Shown piece by piece: positions 35,846 through 43,660 of a stretch of 64,000 nucleotides of DNA. The position numbers were made by a program, and so were the translations under genes. Origin of the DNA: G963678445 sp963678445 (GTDB lineage Bacteria; Hydrogenedentota; Hydrogenedentia; Hydrogenedentales; G963678445). Each line of letters opens with the position of its first letter. Within the stretch, counting starts at the first letter, position 1. Under the pieces are notes generated by a model. The model was given only the letters and a program-made list of their open reading frames with translations, searched no databases and was not told the DNA's origin. The DNA lies in assembly GCA_963678445.1 (NCBI GenBank), contig OY782877.1:2294001-2358000 (forward strand), given 5' to 3'.

Positions 35846-35941
35846 ATGGAAACTTTGGAAGGCATTTGGGCAGACATCGTTGACTTTTTCGAGAACATCT
35901 GGGCAAGCATTTCGGGGTTCTTCGCGGGTCTGTTCGACTAA
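35846..35941 (+). CDS. 31-residue acidic amphipathic microprotein
   Basis: ATG 35846 has GAAGGAAGG five bases upstream, a strong ribosome site. The product is a single predicted amphipathic helix: hydrophobic and aromatic residues (Trp 8 and 19, Phe 14, 15, 25, 26, 30, Ile 7, 11, 18, 22) line one face, and it carries six acidic and no basic residues. It contains an 11-residue duplication, IWADIVDFFEN then IWASISGFFAG, a hendecad pattern. No signal peptide. Phenol-soluble modulins and other membrane-active peptides share size and amphipathicity, but PSM-type peptides are mainly known from staphylococci, so only the physical resemblance is claimed. An in-frame extension to 35696 is unlikely because it overlaps the previous gene and lacks a ribosome site. 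A hairpin (35950-35978) follows. Confidence 0.6.
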   Translation: METLEGIWADIVDFFENIWASISGFFAGLFD

Positions 35942-35949
35942 GTTGTTTT

Positions 35950-35978
35950 GGCGGCACACGCAAAGCGCATGTGCCGCC
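35950..35978 (+). other. Hairpin behind the microprotein
   Basis: GGCGGCACA / TGTGCCGCC, 9-bp perfect stem, nine bases after the stop. No T run; may stabilise the short mRNA. Confidence 0.5.
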
Positions 35979-36068
35979 GTGCCAGAAAATACGCCACGTT
36001 GAGTGTTTCCACAAGTGTGCGTTTTTTTATACATTTTTTCCGTCGCAGTCTCCCCTGCGTGTGGATCA

Positions 36069-36115
36069 GCGCCGTCGTCTTCCCTCCCCCTCACAGACGA
36101 CGGCGTCTCTTTTTT
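36069..36115 (+). terminator. Terminator before the NtrC-type regulator gene
   Basis: GCGCCGTCGTC / GACGACGGCGT stem with a 16-base loop, followed by seven T. It stops plus-strand transcripts before the convergent gene at 36123. Confidence 0.8.
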
Positions 36116-36122
36116 CAGCCTC

Positions 36123-37502
36123 TCACGGTGTCTCACCTTCGAGTTCTTTACGATCAATTTCGTGTTTTTTTAAACGATATTGAAGCGTTTTATACGTCAG
36201 CCCCAGTAGCTCTGCCGCCTCCTTGATGCGTCCCCCGCTCCGCTCCAGCGCCTGACGGATTAGTGCCTGTTCCAAATCTTCCAGCACCAGGCCGCCAGGG
36301 GGTAGAGTGAATTCACTTTGCGAGGGGGATGATGTACGCAATTTTTCCGGGAGATCGGCTACGATAATGGTGTCATCGGCAGCCAGTACGAAAAGTTGCT
36401 CTAAAGTGTGTTCCAGTTCGCGCACATTGCCCGGCCAACGATAACGGCGGAAGGCGTCTACCACATCCGGACTTAAGGTCGGGGCGGGGATACCAAGCTT
36501 TTTGGATAATTTTTCCCGGAAGTGTCCGATCAGCAGCGGTAGATCATCCAGACGTTTTCGTAACGGGGGTAATTCCACCGGCAATACCTCCAGGCGGAAA
36601 TAGAGATCCTCGCGAAACGCCCCTTCCTTTACACGTTTTTGTAGATTGCGATTGGTGGCGACAATCGTACGCACATCCACCTGTCTCGTTTGCGTGGCGC
36701 CAATGCGTTCGACAACGCCATCCTGTAAAACCCGCAGCAATTTTGCCTGACTATCCAATGCCATGTCGCCAATCTCGTCCAGGAAAAGCGTACCGCCATG
36801 TGCTGCTTCAAACTTTCCAGGGCGACTTGAATCAGCGCCGGTAAAAGCGCCCTTCTCATGACCAAAAAGTTCGCTTTCAATCAACGTTTCCGGGATAGCA
36901 GCGCAGTTAACCACAATGAAGGGCTTCTTCTTTCGTGGGCCTTCAAAATGGATATGTCGGGCGATCAATTCCTTGCCAGTGCCTGATTCACCCAGAATCA
37001 GCACCGTACTGTTCACCTGGATGGCACGCCGCGTACGTTCAAAAACTTTTTGCATAGCGGCGCTTTGCCCGATGATATTACCCAGAGATACCGAATCTGT
37101 CAGCAACCTTCGTAGATGACGGTTTTGTCGACGCAGATCACTACGCTCCAGCGTGCGTTCTACCACCAGCAACAATTCGTCCTTATCAAAAGGCTTTTCC
37201 AGATAATCCGCCGCGCCTTCCTTCATCGCCGTCACTGCTGTTTTAATCGTAGCATGCGCCGTCATAATCACCACCTCCATATCTGGTCGAATCCGTTTAG
37301 CTTGGCGCAATAACTCGAGTCCATCCATCTGGGCCATTTTCAGATCCGTCAACAGCATGTCATACTCATCCTGTTGCAATGCCTCCAGGCTGGCCTCCGC
37401 CGCATGCGTCGCCTGCACCTCATAACCAGCCGCTGTCAAGATATCCCCAATGATTTCCCGTTGCACCCGGTCGTCTTCTGTAATCAGGATTTTTGATTTC
37501 AT
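36123..37502 (-). CDS. NtrC-family sigma-54 response regulator
   Basis: 459 residues. Receiver domain 1-118 (acidic ED-D pocket near 9-11, phospho-acceptor Asp 53, Lys 103), AAA+ domain about 140-375 with Walker A GESGTGKE (171-178), GAFTGA sigma-54 contact loop (218-223) and Walker B GGTLFLDEIGD, then a Fis-type HTH (about 415-455: IKEAAELLGLTYKTLQYRLK). It activates sigma-54 promoters when phosphorylated. The kinase gene lies 88 bases upstream in the same direction. A PilR-like role in pilus control is possible given the operon 8 kb away, but I found no -24/-12 site there. Confidence 0.95.
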   Translation of the reverse strand: MKSKILITEDDRVQREIIGDILTAAGYEVQATHAAEASLEALQQDEYDMLLTDLKMAQMDGLELLRQAKRIRPDMEVVIMTAHATIKTAVTAMKEGAADYLEKPFDKDELLLVVERTLERSDLRRQNRHLRRLLTDSVSLGNIIGQSAAMQKVFERTRRAIQVNSTVLILGESGTGKELIARHIHFEGPRKKKPFIVVNCAAIPETLIESELFGHEKGAFTGADSSRPGKFEAAHGGTLFLDEIGDMALDSQAKLLRVLQDGVVERIGATQTRQVDVRTIVATNRNLQKRVKEGAFREDLYFRLEVLPVELPPLRKRLDDLPLLIGHFREKLSKKLGIPAPTLSPDVVDAFRRYRWPGNVRELEHTLEQLFVLAADDTIIVADLPEKLRTSSPSQSEFTLPPGGLVLEDLEQALIRQALERSGGRIKEAAELLGLTYKTLQYRLKKHEIDRKELEGETP

Positions 37503-37590
37503 ACTCTAGTTTTGCGCCTCAAAGTTCTACGTGCGGCCACAGCACGCGGCCTGACGTGCTCATGACGTCAGTTCAATAGCTGCGGCGAAA

Positions 37591-38964
37591 CTACGAAACA
37601 TTATTTGTCTGTTCGAGCGGCACAGTAATCAGCACCTGGGAGCCTTGCCCTTCACGACTGGTAATTTCGATGGTTCCCCGATGCTCCTGTACGATACCAC
37701 GGGTAATTGACAATCCCAAGCCGGTGCCGCCCGCCTTGGTAGTGTAATACGGTTCAAAGACGCGCTCTACTTCATCCTTGGGCATACCTGGTCCGTCATC
37801 ACGGATTTCAATTTCACACGCCCTGTCCGTTACCCGCGAAAATAATCGTACCCGTCCCCCCTCGGGACATGCTTCCAAGGCGTTCAGCAGTACATTCAAT
37901 ATGGCCCGACTCCATTGTTTAGGGTCCAACATCAAGACGGTGCCGCCCGCCCGTAATTCGCTTAGCAAACGGACGCCCCGTTCTTCTGCATCCTTTCGGA
38001 TCAGGTGTGCACACTCCTCCAGCAGCTTATCTACCTGCTGCGGTTCCATGTGTAGCTCACTTTCCTTCGCCAGGGACAAAAATCCGGAAACAATTTCTTC
38101 CAGACGCTGCACCTCGTCACGAATCGTGTGTAGCGGTTTTGCCGCAGGCGAATCCTCGCCCTCAGGCAACATGTCCAGGGTATGGCTCGACAGTAATTTA
38201 ATCGCGTTAAGCGGGTTGCGAACATCATGCGCCACGCCTGCCGCAAGATTGCCCAAGGCGGACAGGCGTTGCGCCTGGCGCAATTTGGTTTCCATCAATT
38301 CTTTTTCCTGCAAGGCGTCCACCATCGAGTTGAAAGTTTTTTCCAGATGCAGGATCTCCCCATACGCGCCATGCGTTGCGACCGTTTTCAAATCCCCCGT
38401 CGAAATAGCCGCGCATGTGTTGGACAACTCGGTGAGAGGACGCAAGGATTTTGCAATGAGGTAGACCATTAGGCCCAACGCCCCCAGAAAGACGGCAGTA
38501 AGCAACAAGATATACCGATTCTTAAACGCACGCAGAATCTCGATCTGGGTTGCTGTGCTTGCACGAATGGTCATGACTACCTGCCGAACGCCCAAATCCA
38601 CCGGCACCACACCTACCCGCGTCATATGGCCCGCCCTATCCTGCTCCAATCGGAATGAAGGGGAATCAAGCTGGCTTGTGTCCGTTGCAATTTCGATGGC
38701 GCTATCGGTATATAAGCCGCGGATTTCATCCGCCAACGCTTCATCATCAATATTCGGATTGTTTTCCAGGATTTCCTGGATGCTGGTCGTAATTTCCTCT
38801 GCCTTCAGCTCCATTTCCTGTACGGCGACATTGAAATAATGGCGTGTGATTGCAAAGACGGAGCCCAGCAGGCACAGTAGCAAAACGCCGCAAAGCAGCA
38901 CGACGCGAAAAAAAAGCGAATGACGCCACGGCACCCGCTGTGGCGCGTCCTGTTGTTGCACCAT
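37591..38964 (-). CDS. Sensor histidine kinase, partner of the NtrC-type regulator
   Basis: 457 residues from ATG 38964 (GGAG eight bases upstream, inside the previous gene's end). Two membrane helices (about 20-42 and 155-180) flank a periplasmic sensor of about 110 residues. A HAMP domain follows (KSLRPLTELSNTCAAISTGD), then HisKA with H-box GVAHDVRNPLN and a HATPase_c domain (N-box VLLNALEACP, G-boxes DDGPGMP and GGTGLGLSI). It would phosphorylate the regulator encoded 88 bases downstream. The ligand sensed is unknown. Confidence 0.94.
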   Translation of the reverse strand: MVQQQDAPQRVPWRHSLFFRVVLLCGVLLLCLLGSVFAITRHYFNVAVQEMELKAEEITTSIQEILENNPNIDDEALADEIRGLYTDSAIEIATDTSQLDSPSFRLEQDRAGHMTRVGVVPVDLGVRQVVMTIRASTATQIEILRAFKNRYILLLTAVFLGALGLMVYLIAKSLRPLTELSNTCAAISTGDLKTVATHGAYGEILHLEKTFNSMVDALQEKELMETKLRQAQRLSALGNLAAGVAHDVRNPLNAIKLLSSHTLDMLPEGEDSPAAKPLHTIRDEVQRLEEIVSGFLSLAKESELHMEPQQVDKLLEECAHLIRKDAEERGVRLLSELRAGGTVLMLDPKQWSRAILNVLLNALEACPEGGRVRLFSRVTDRACEIEIRDDGPGMPKDEVERVFEPYYTTKAGGTGLGLSITRGIVQEHRGTIEITSREGQGSQVLITVPLEQTNNVS

Positions 38965-38966
38965 GA

Positions 38967-39779
38967 TCAAATCTCCGGTGTCACTTCACCGCGCAAGAGT
39001 CGCAGGATCTCCTTCACATCCGCCCACGCCTTGCCCTTGTCATTTTCATTACGCAAAAGATAGGCCGGGTGATACGTTACCCGCAGGGGGATGTTGTGAT
39101 AATTATGCCAGGAACCCCGCAGGCGGCCTACCGACATATCTGTCTTGAGCAACGTCGTCGCCGCCACGCCACCCAACGCGCAGATTACTTTAGGACGCAA
39201 TATCTCCAACTGGCGAACCAAATACGGCTCACACTGCAGTACTTCATCGGGGGAAGGGTTGCGGTTACCTGGCGGACGGCATTTCAACACGTTGCAAATG
39301 AAGACCTCATCCCGGCGCATCTTGAATCCCTTTTCGATGATATCCGTCAGCAGTTGTCCTGCCCGACCTACGAAAGGATGACCTGTGCGATCCTCATCCG
39401 CCCCCGGCGCTTCGCCGACGAAAACCAGATCTGCGTGCGGCGAACCCTCACCAAATACCGTCTTGATGCGGGTTTCCGCCAAGGCGCATTTCGTACACTG
39501 TTGCACCTGTGCCGCTATATCTGCCAAGGTGCTGGACGTACTTTCCTGAGAATCCCCCTGGACAGAGCGGGACGTTACGTTTGGCGCGGCTTCTGTCGAT
39601 ACTGGCAAGGCGTCGGGAACCGATGTCGTAGAGGCAGTCGGTTCAGATACGGCGATACGCTCCAAGCGCTGCGCCACCTCCGGTGAAAGTGCCACCGTGC
39701 GTCGGGGATTACGCGCCGTCTGCTTCACCAACTCGCCCGTTTCCCGCAAAATCTCTTTATACAGTGCATTTTTATCCAT
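38967..39779 (-). CDS. Uracil-DNA glycosylase, family 4/5 type
   Basis: 270 residues. About 90 variable N-terminal residues precede the catalytic domain. Motifs: CTKCALAETR (first iron-sulfur cysteines), GEAPGADEDRTGHPFVGRAG (active site A), CNVLKCRPPGNRNPSPDE, and the C-terminal YHPAYLLRNE. These fit family 4 glycosylases with a [4Fe-4S] cluster, which excise uracil from DNA; family 5 is possible. The stop codon is three bases from the kinase start, so they share a message although the functions differ. Confidence 0.9.
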   Translation of the reverse strand: MDKNALYKEILRETGELVKQTARNPRRTVALSPEVAQRLERIAVSEPTASTTSVPDALPVSTEAAPNVTSRSVQGDSQESTSSTLADIAAQVQQCTKCALAETRIKTVFGEGSPHADLVFVGEAPGADEDRTGHPFVGRAGQLLTDIIEKGFKMRRDEVFICNVLKCRPPGNRNPSPDEVLQCEPYLVRQLEILRPKVICALGGVAATTLLKTDMSVGRLRGSWHNYHNIPLRVTYHPAYLLRNENDKGKAWADVKEILRLLRGEVTPEI

Positions 39780-39887
39780 AATCCGCCCTTTTGCTTACAA
39801 AGTCGTATCATACCACCTACTCATTTCCAGCGCCATTTTTTGGTAATGATAGCCAGCCGACTTGGGCCGATAGGAGTATGGGCGGCG

Positions 39888-42146
39888 CTATTGGTTTGCG
39901 CCACGCACGATAGAAATGTCGTCGGTGCTACGGTTTAGAAGGATAAGATCCTGTTTTCCATCGCCGTCGACGTCGGCCGCAATAGTGCCGATAGCGTCTG
40001 TTCCGGCGAAATAGGTCATGGCAGGCGAAAAATCCAGGCTGTCCCGGTTGAGAAGGACCGCCACGGTATCGTCCGAGTTCGTGGTGATAATGTCAGGCAG
40101 GTGGTCGTCGTTTACGTCATGCAGGGAGACGGAATTGGGGCTGTCGCCGGAGGACCAGCGTTTGCCGCCGTAGAACGTCCCTTTGGGACTGCCACCGTTG
40201 ACGAAAACGCCGTTTTTTCCGGAACAGCTAGAAACAGCATCGTAGTCGCCATCACTGTCCAAATCCGCCAGCGCCATTTCCTGCGGCAGGTCGCTGATGG
40301 TGCCCATTTCACGCGAATCATCATCCAAGGTGCCATCCCCATTTCCCAGAACGCGCACTACGCCATAGATGCCCGAAGAAGCCGGATTGTCCGGATCGGT
40401 GGACAGCAGGCATACAACGTCTTTCTTGCCATCCTTGTTCAATTCCACGGCAGCCACGGACAAAGGGAAGTTGCCTATTTTATATTCCGTGGACATAGCA
40501 AACGTTGCATTGCCCGCTCCCAGCAAGATGGCGATACTGTCCCGGTTGGAATTACCGACAATGAGGTCGTATATCTGATCCTGATTCATATCTGCCGCCA
40601 CAATGGAGCGCGGATAGGCTTGCGCGCCTCCACTTGCACGCACAGAGAAGATGTCGCCGGGCGTGAATGCCCCCGTACTGTTGCCTAACAACAGCTGCAC
40701 CTGGCTTTTGTATAGGTGCAACACCGCCACATCCAAATGAGAATCCCCATTGAAATCAGCGATGGCGAAATCGCGCGGCGAGCCTCCAACCGCTGTAGAA
40801 AGAGGGGCGTCAAATGTAGCGTCACCATGGCCGATCAACACGGCGATGTCGCGGCTATCCAGATTGGCGACGACAAGATCCAGTGCGCCGTCGTTGTTGA
40901 TGTCGACCGCACGTACCACCCGCGGTCGCTCTCCACAAGTGAAGCGTTCATCTGTCTCAAAAACGTTTTTGCCAGTCGCGTAAATGAGCGCCAGGCGGCT
41001 GGTGGCCAACTCTGTGGTGATGAGGTCCAAACGGGCATCGCCATCCATGTCCACTGCGATGATATCGAATGCGCTGGCACCTGCACCAAAGTAGCGCGGT
41101 GCGGCGAATGCGCCCTTGCCATCTCCTTTCAGGAATGCGGCAACACCAATGGGGGCGCTGGTTTCCTCCGAAAACAATAGCACGGCGATATCCGTGTGGT
41201 TATCCCCGTCCAAATCAGCCAGCACAAAGCGTGTGGGGAGTGCATTAAGCGCGATCGATGTCGGAGTTGCATACGAGCGCGCTCCAAGACTCAATATAAT
41301 AGAAAGCGTTCCTGCATTGGCATTGCTCACCACCAAATCCGGCCAGGCGTCATTGTTGAGATCGGCCAGCCCGACCATGCGCGGGTGACTTTCGACATCA
41401 ATCGTAACAGCCTCGCTATATTTTCCCTCAGCGCTCCCATAGCAAATAGAAACCGTGTTATCATTTCGATTGGCCGCCACCAGATCGATTACTCCATCGC
41501 GATCCAAATCGTCTGCTGCTACAGAACGCGGTCCATTGCCTACGGGAATATGAAGCGGCTCTCCCAATGCCCCCCCATTCAAGCCAGGATAAAGCGTAAG
41601 ATTGGCGCTTCCAAAATTGGCCGTGATTAGATCGGGATGCGTATCCCCATTAACATCTAACACCAACAAGTCCTGCGGCTGGGCATCTGCGGGCAGAGGA
41701 TAAGAAATCGCATCCAGGAATTTTCCCGTGTCACAGCCCAAGAGAATGGATACATCATTAGAATTACGGTTGGCGGTCAGCAAATCCAGATAGCCGTCGC
41801 CATTAAAATCCACCGTTTTTAGTGCCGCCGGCGAATCCCCGACCGCATAATCGACGTGACTGCGAAAACCACCGGATTCTTTGGACATCAGAATGCCGAC
41901 CTCGTTGCTAACCGCACTGATGGCCGCGAGATCGAGCCGCCCATCCCGATTAAAATCACCGCAGGTTACGGCATAGGGTTCCGCAAGGGTGGTGTATTTA
42001 AAAGGGATATGAAACAGTCGTAAAGCCGGGTTGACCGAGGCGGAAGAATCCGACGAGGGGGAGGGACAACCAGACAGGCCCAATCCTGCAACGCAAACAA
42101 GCAATAGTAAAGCTAAGGAATATAAAGGCAAGGTGCGTAACATCAT
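39888..42146 (-). CDS. FG-GAP repeat lipoprotein
   Basis: 752 residues with a lipoprotein signal (lipobox LSGC, Cys near 27) and a Ser-rich linker. Fourteen repeats carry a calcium-binding Asp pattern of the D-x-N-x-D-G-x-x-D form (DFNGDGYLDLLTA, DLDRDGVIDLVAA, DVDGDGKQDLILL). Fourteen blades fit two seven-bladed beta-propellers. FG-GAP/VCBS proteins commonly bind calcium and mediate adhesion or carbohydrate contact; here an outer-membrane anchored surface role is inferred. It is divergent from the gene at 42446, with dispersed repeat copy D in between. Confidence 0.88.
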   Translation of the reverse strand: MMLRTLPLYSLALLLLVCVAGLGLSGCPSPSSDSSASVNPALRLFHIPFKYTTLAEPYAVTCGDFNRDGRLDLAAISAVSNEVGILMSKESGGFRSHVDYAVGDSPAALKTVDFNGDGYLDLLTANRNSNDVSILLGCDTGKFLDAISYPLPADAQPQDLLVLDVNGDTHPDLITANFGSANLTLYPGLNGGALGEPLHIPVGNGPRSVAADDLDRDGVIDLVAANRNDNTVSICYGSAEGKYSEAVTIDVESHPRMVGLADLNNDAWPDLVVSNANAGTLSIILSLGARSYATPTSIALNALPTRFVLADLDGDNHTDIAVLLFSEETSAPIGVAAFLKGDGKGAFAAPRYFGAGASAFDIIAVDMDGDARLDLITTELATSRLALIYATGKNVFETDERFTCGERPRVVRAVDINNDGALDLVVANLDSRDIAVLIGHGDATFDAPLSTAVGGSPRDFAIADFNGDSHLDVAVLHLYKSQVQLLLGNSTGAFTPGDIFSVRASGGAQAYPRSIVAADMNQDQIYDLIVGNSNRDSIAILLGAGNATFAMSTEYKIGNFPLSVAAVELNKDGKKDVVCLLSTDPDNPASSGIYGVVRVLGNGDGTLDDDSREMGTISDLPQEMALADLDSDGDYDAVSSCSGKNGVFVNGGSPKGTFYGGKRWSSGDSPNSVSLHDVNDDHLPDIITTNSDDTVAVLLNRDSLDFSPAMTYFAGTDAIGTIAADVDGDGKQDLILLNRSTDDISIVRGANQ

Positions 42147-42208
42147 GATGGAAGATCCTGTGGTTGTTTCAACGGGTTGTACGTCTATATGTTTATCCCC
42201 GGAGCTCT

Positions 42209-42311
42209 TTACCGCCCTAAATCGGGAAAGCGGTCATAAAACCGAAGTTTTTGCTGTGGTCAGGGATAGTAAGAACCATATCTAACGCTTATGGTCGCTG
42301 GACCACTTTGG
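42209..42311 (+). repeat. Dispersed structured repeat, copy D
   Basis: Contains GCGGTCATAAAACCGAAG, GGTCAGGGATAGTAAG, ACCATATC and ends GGTCGCTGGACCACTTTGG, 134 bases before the start at 42446 and oriented toward it. The left edge is the least certain of the set. Confidence 0.75.
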
Positions 42312-42445
42312 AATACTATACAACGAATTCGAAAAAATGCAACACAACTTGCTGCATTCCCAAAATGGGTGCTATAGTCGCTTGAGAGAAATATACTTGC
42401 GTGTATCCCCTGTATTTTGCGGTATCCTACGAGGAGGAAGGGTTG

Positions 42446-43627
42446 ATGTTGCGATGGAATTCGGAAAAACGGGAGACGCCCTCCCAAGCGGCCTCTGAAA
42501 CATCGTCCACACCGCCCAATTCATTGCCGGAGGTATTGCTGGCACAAGGCAAGATTACGCAGGAACAGCTGAAGCGGGCCATGGAGGAACAGCAAAAAAC
42601 AGGGGCATTTCTCGGGGAGATCCTGGTAGAAAAGGGCCTTCTTGATGAGACCTCCCTGATTTCCTTTCTGGCAAAACATTGCAAGATTCCACATTTGAGC
42701 CTGCTGGACTATCTTATCGAGAAGGATATTTTGGCATTACTACCGCAAGAGCTTTGTTTGCGCTATCGGTTGCTGCCGATTGATAAAATGGGACGCAACC
42801 TGACGGTGGCGATGGTGAATCCGTTGGATGCGCAGGCCTTGGAAGCGGTGCGTCAGCATTGCCCTGAGTTACGTATTAAACCTATCCTTTGTGCATACCG
42901 GCATTTTGAAGCTGTTACAGCACGTTTCTTCAACGAAGAACAGAAAAAGTCGGAAACCCTTTCTATGGCGGACTTGGGTTTGATTAGCGCGGCATCGCGT
43001 GAATCCCCGCCTCCTGGAGAGGAAACTTCTACGCCAGACGAGCCACCTGTAGCGGAAAGACAGGACACGGCCGTTGAAGAAACGGTCATGCAGCAGGTGT
43101 TTCACCAGTCAGCGTCTTCAACAGATACCCCGCCCTCAGAACCAGTGACAGCGGAAGGTGACGCGGAACCGATCATGCGTGAGGTGGCGTCGGTTATGAT
43201 GGACAGTATGCGCGATACCTATGCGATGCTGGCGCGTCGTATGGAGCTTTTTCGTGGTTTGGCGTCGGAAGATGTAGCGCGCCTGTTTGCCCAGGGGATT
43301 ACCGAAGAATATGCGGCAGGGAAAACTATTTTTCGTAAGGGCCAGAGCGGGAAAGCTCTGTTTGTCATTCTGGGTGGAGCGGTTCGGATTCAGGACTGCG
43401 ACCGGGAAATTGCACAATTGCAACGAGGCGACATGTTTGGAGAGATGGCCCTGGTAAGTCAGCTGCCGCGTAGTGCCGATGCCTACGCGCTTGCTGACAC
43501 CAGCCTGTTATCCCTGAGCATGGAAACGATCAAAGATGTTATGCCTGCAGACGTCTCCATCCAGTTATTGACCAATATCATTATCACCCTGAGTGACCGA
43601 TTACGTCAGGCCAATTCCTCGGCGTAG
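42446..43627 (+). CDS. MshEN domain fused to cyclic-nucleotide-binding domain
   Basis: 393 residues from ATG 42446 (GAGGAGGAAGG just upstream). Residues 30-150 form an MshEN-type domain (LAQGKITQEQLKRAMEE, FLGEILVEKGLLDETSL), normally the c-di-GMP-binding N-terminus of GspE-type ATPases. A Pro/Glu-rich linker of about 100 residues follows. About 262-390 is a cNMP-binding domain (FRGLASEDVARLFAQG, GDMFGEMALVSQLPRSA). No ATPase or DNA-binding domain is present, so it is presumably a signalling adaptor that joins two nucleotide signals. A role with the pilus ATPase is inferred from the shared domain. Confidence 0.85.
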   Translation: MLRWNSEKRETPSQAASETSSTPPNSLPEVLLAQGKITQEQLKRAMEEQQKTGAFLGEILVEKGLLDETSLISFLAKHCKIPHLSLLDYLIEKDILALLPQELCLRYRLLPIDKMGRNLTVAMVNPLDAQALEAVRQHCPELRIKPILCAYRHFEAVTARFFNEEQKKSETLSMADLGLISAASRESPPPGEETSTPDEPPVAERQDTAVEETVMQQVFHQSASSTDTPPSEPVTAEGDAEPIMREVASVMMDSMRDTYAMLARRMELFRGLASEDVARLFAQGITEEYAAGKTIFRKGQSGKALFVILGGAVRIQDCDREIAQLQRGDMFGEMALVSQLPRSADAYALADTSLLSLSMETIKDVMPADVSIQLLTNIIITLSDRLRQANSSA

Positions 43628-43660
43628 TCATTAGGGGGGGATTGGGCGCGGCAGCCCGCC

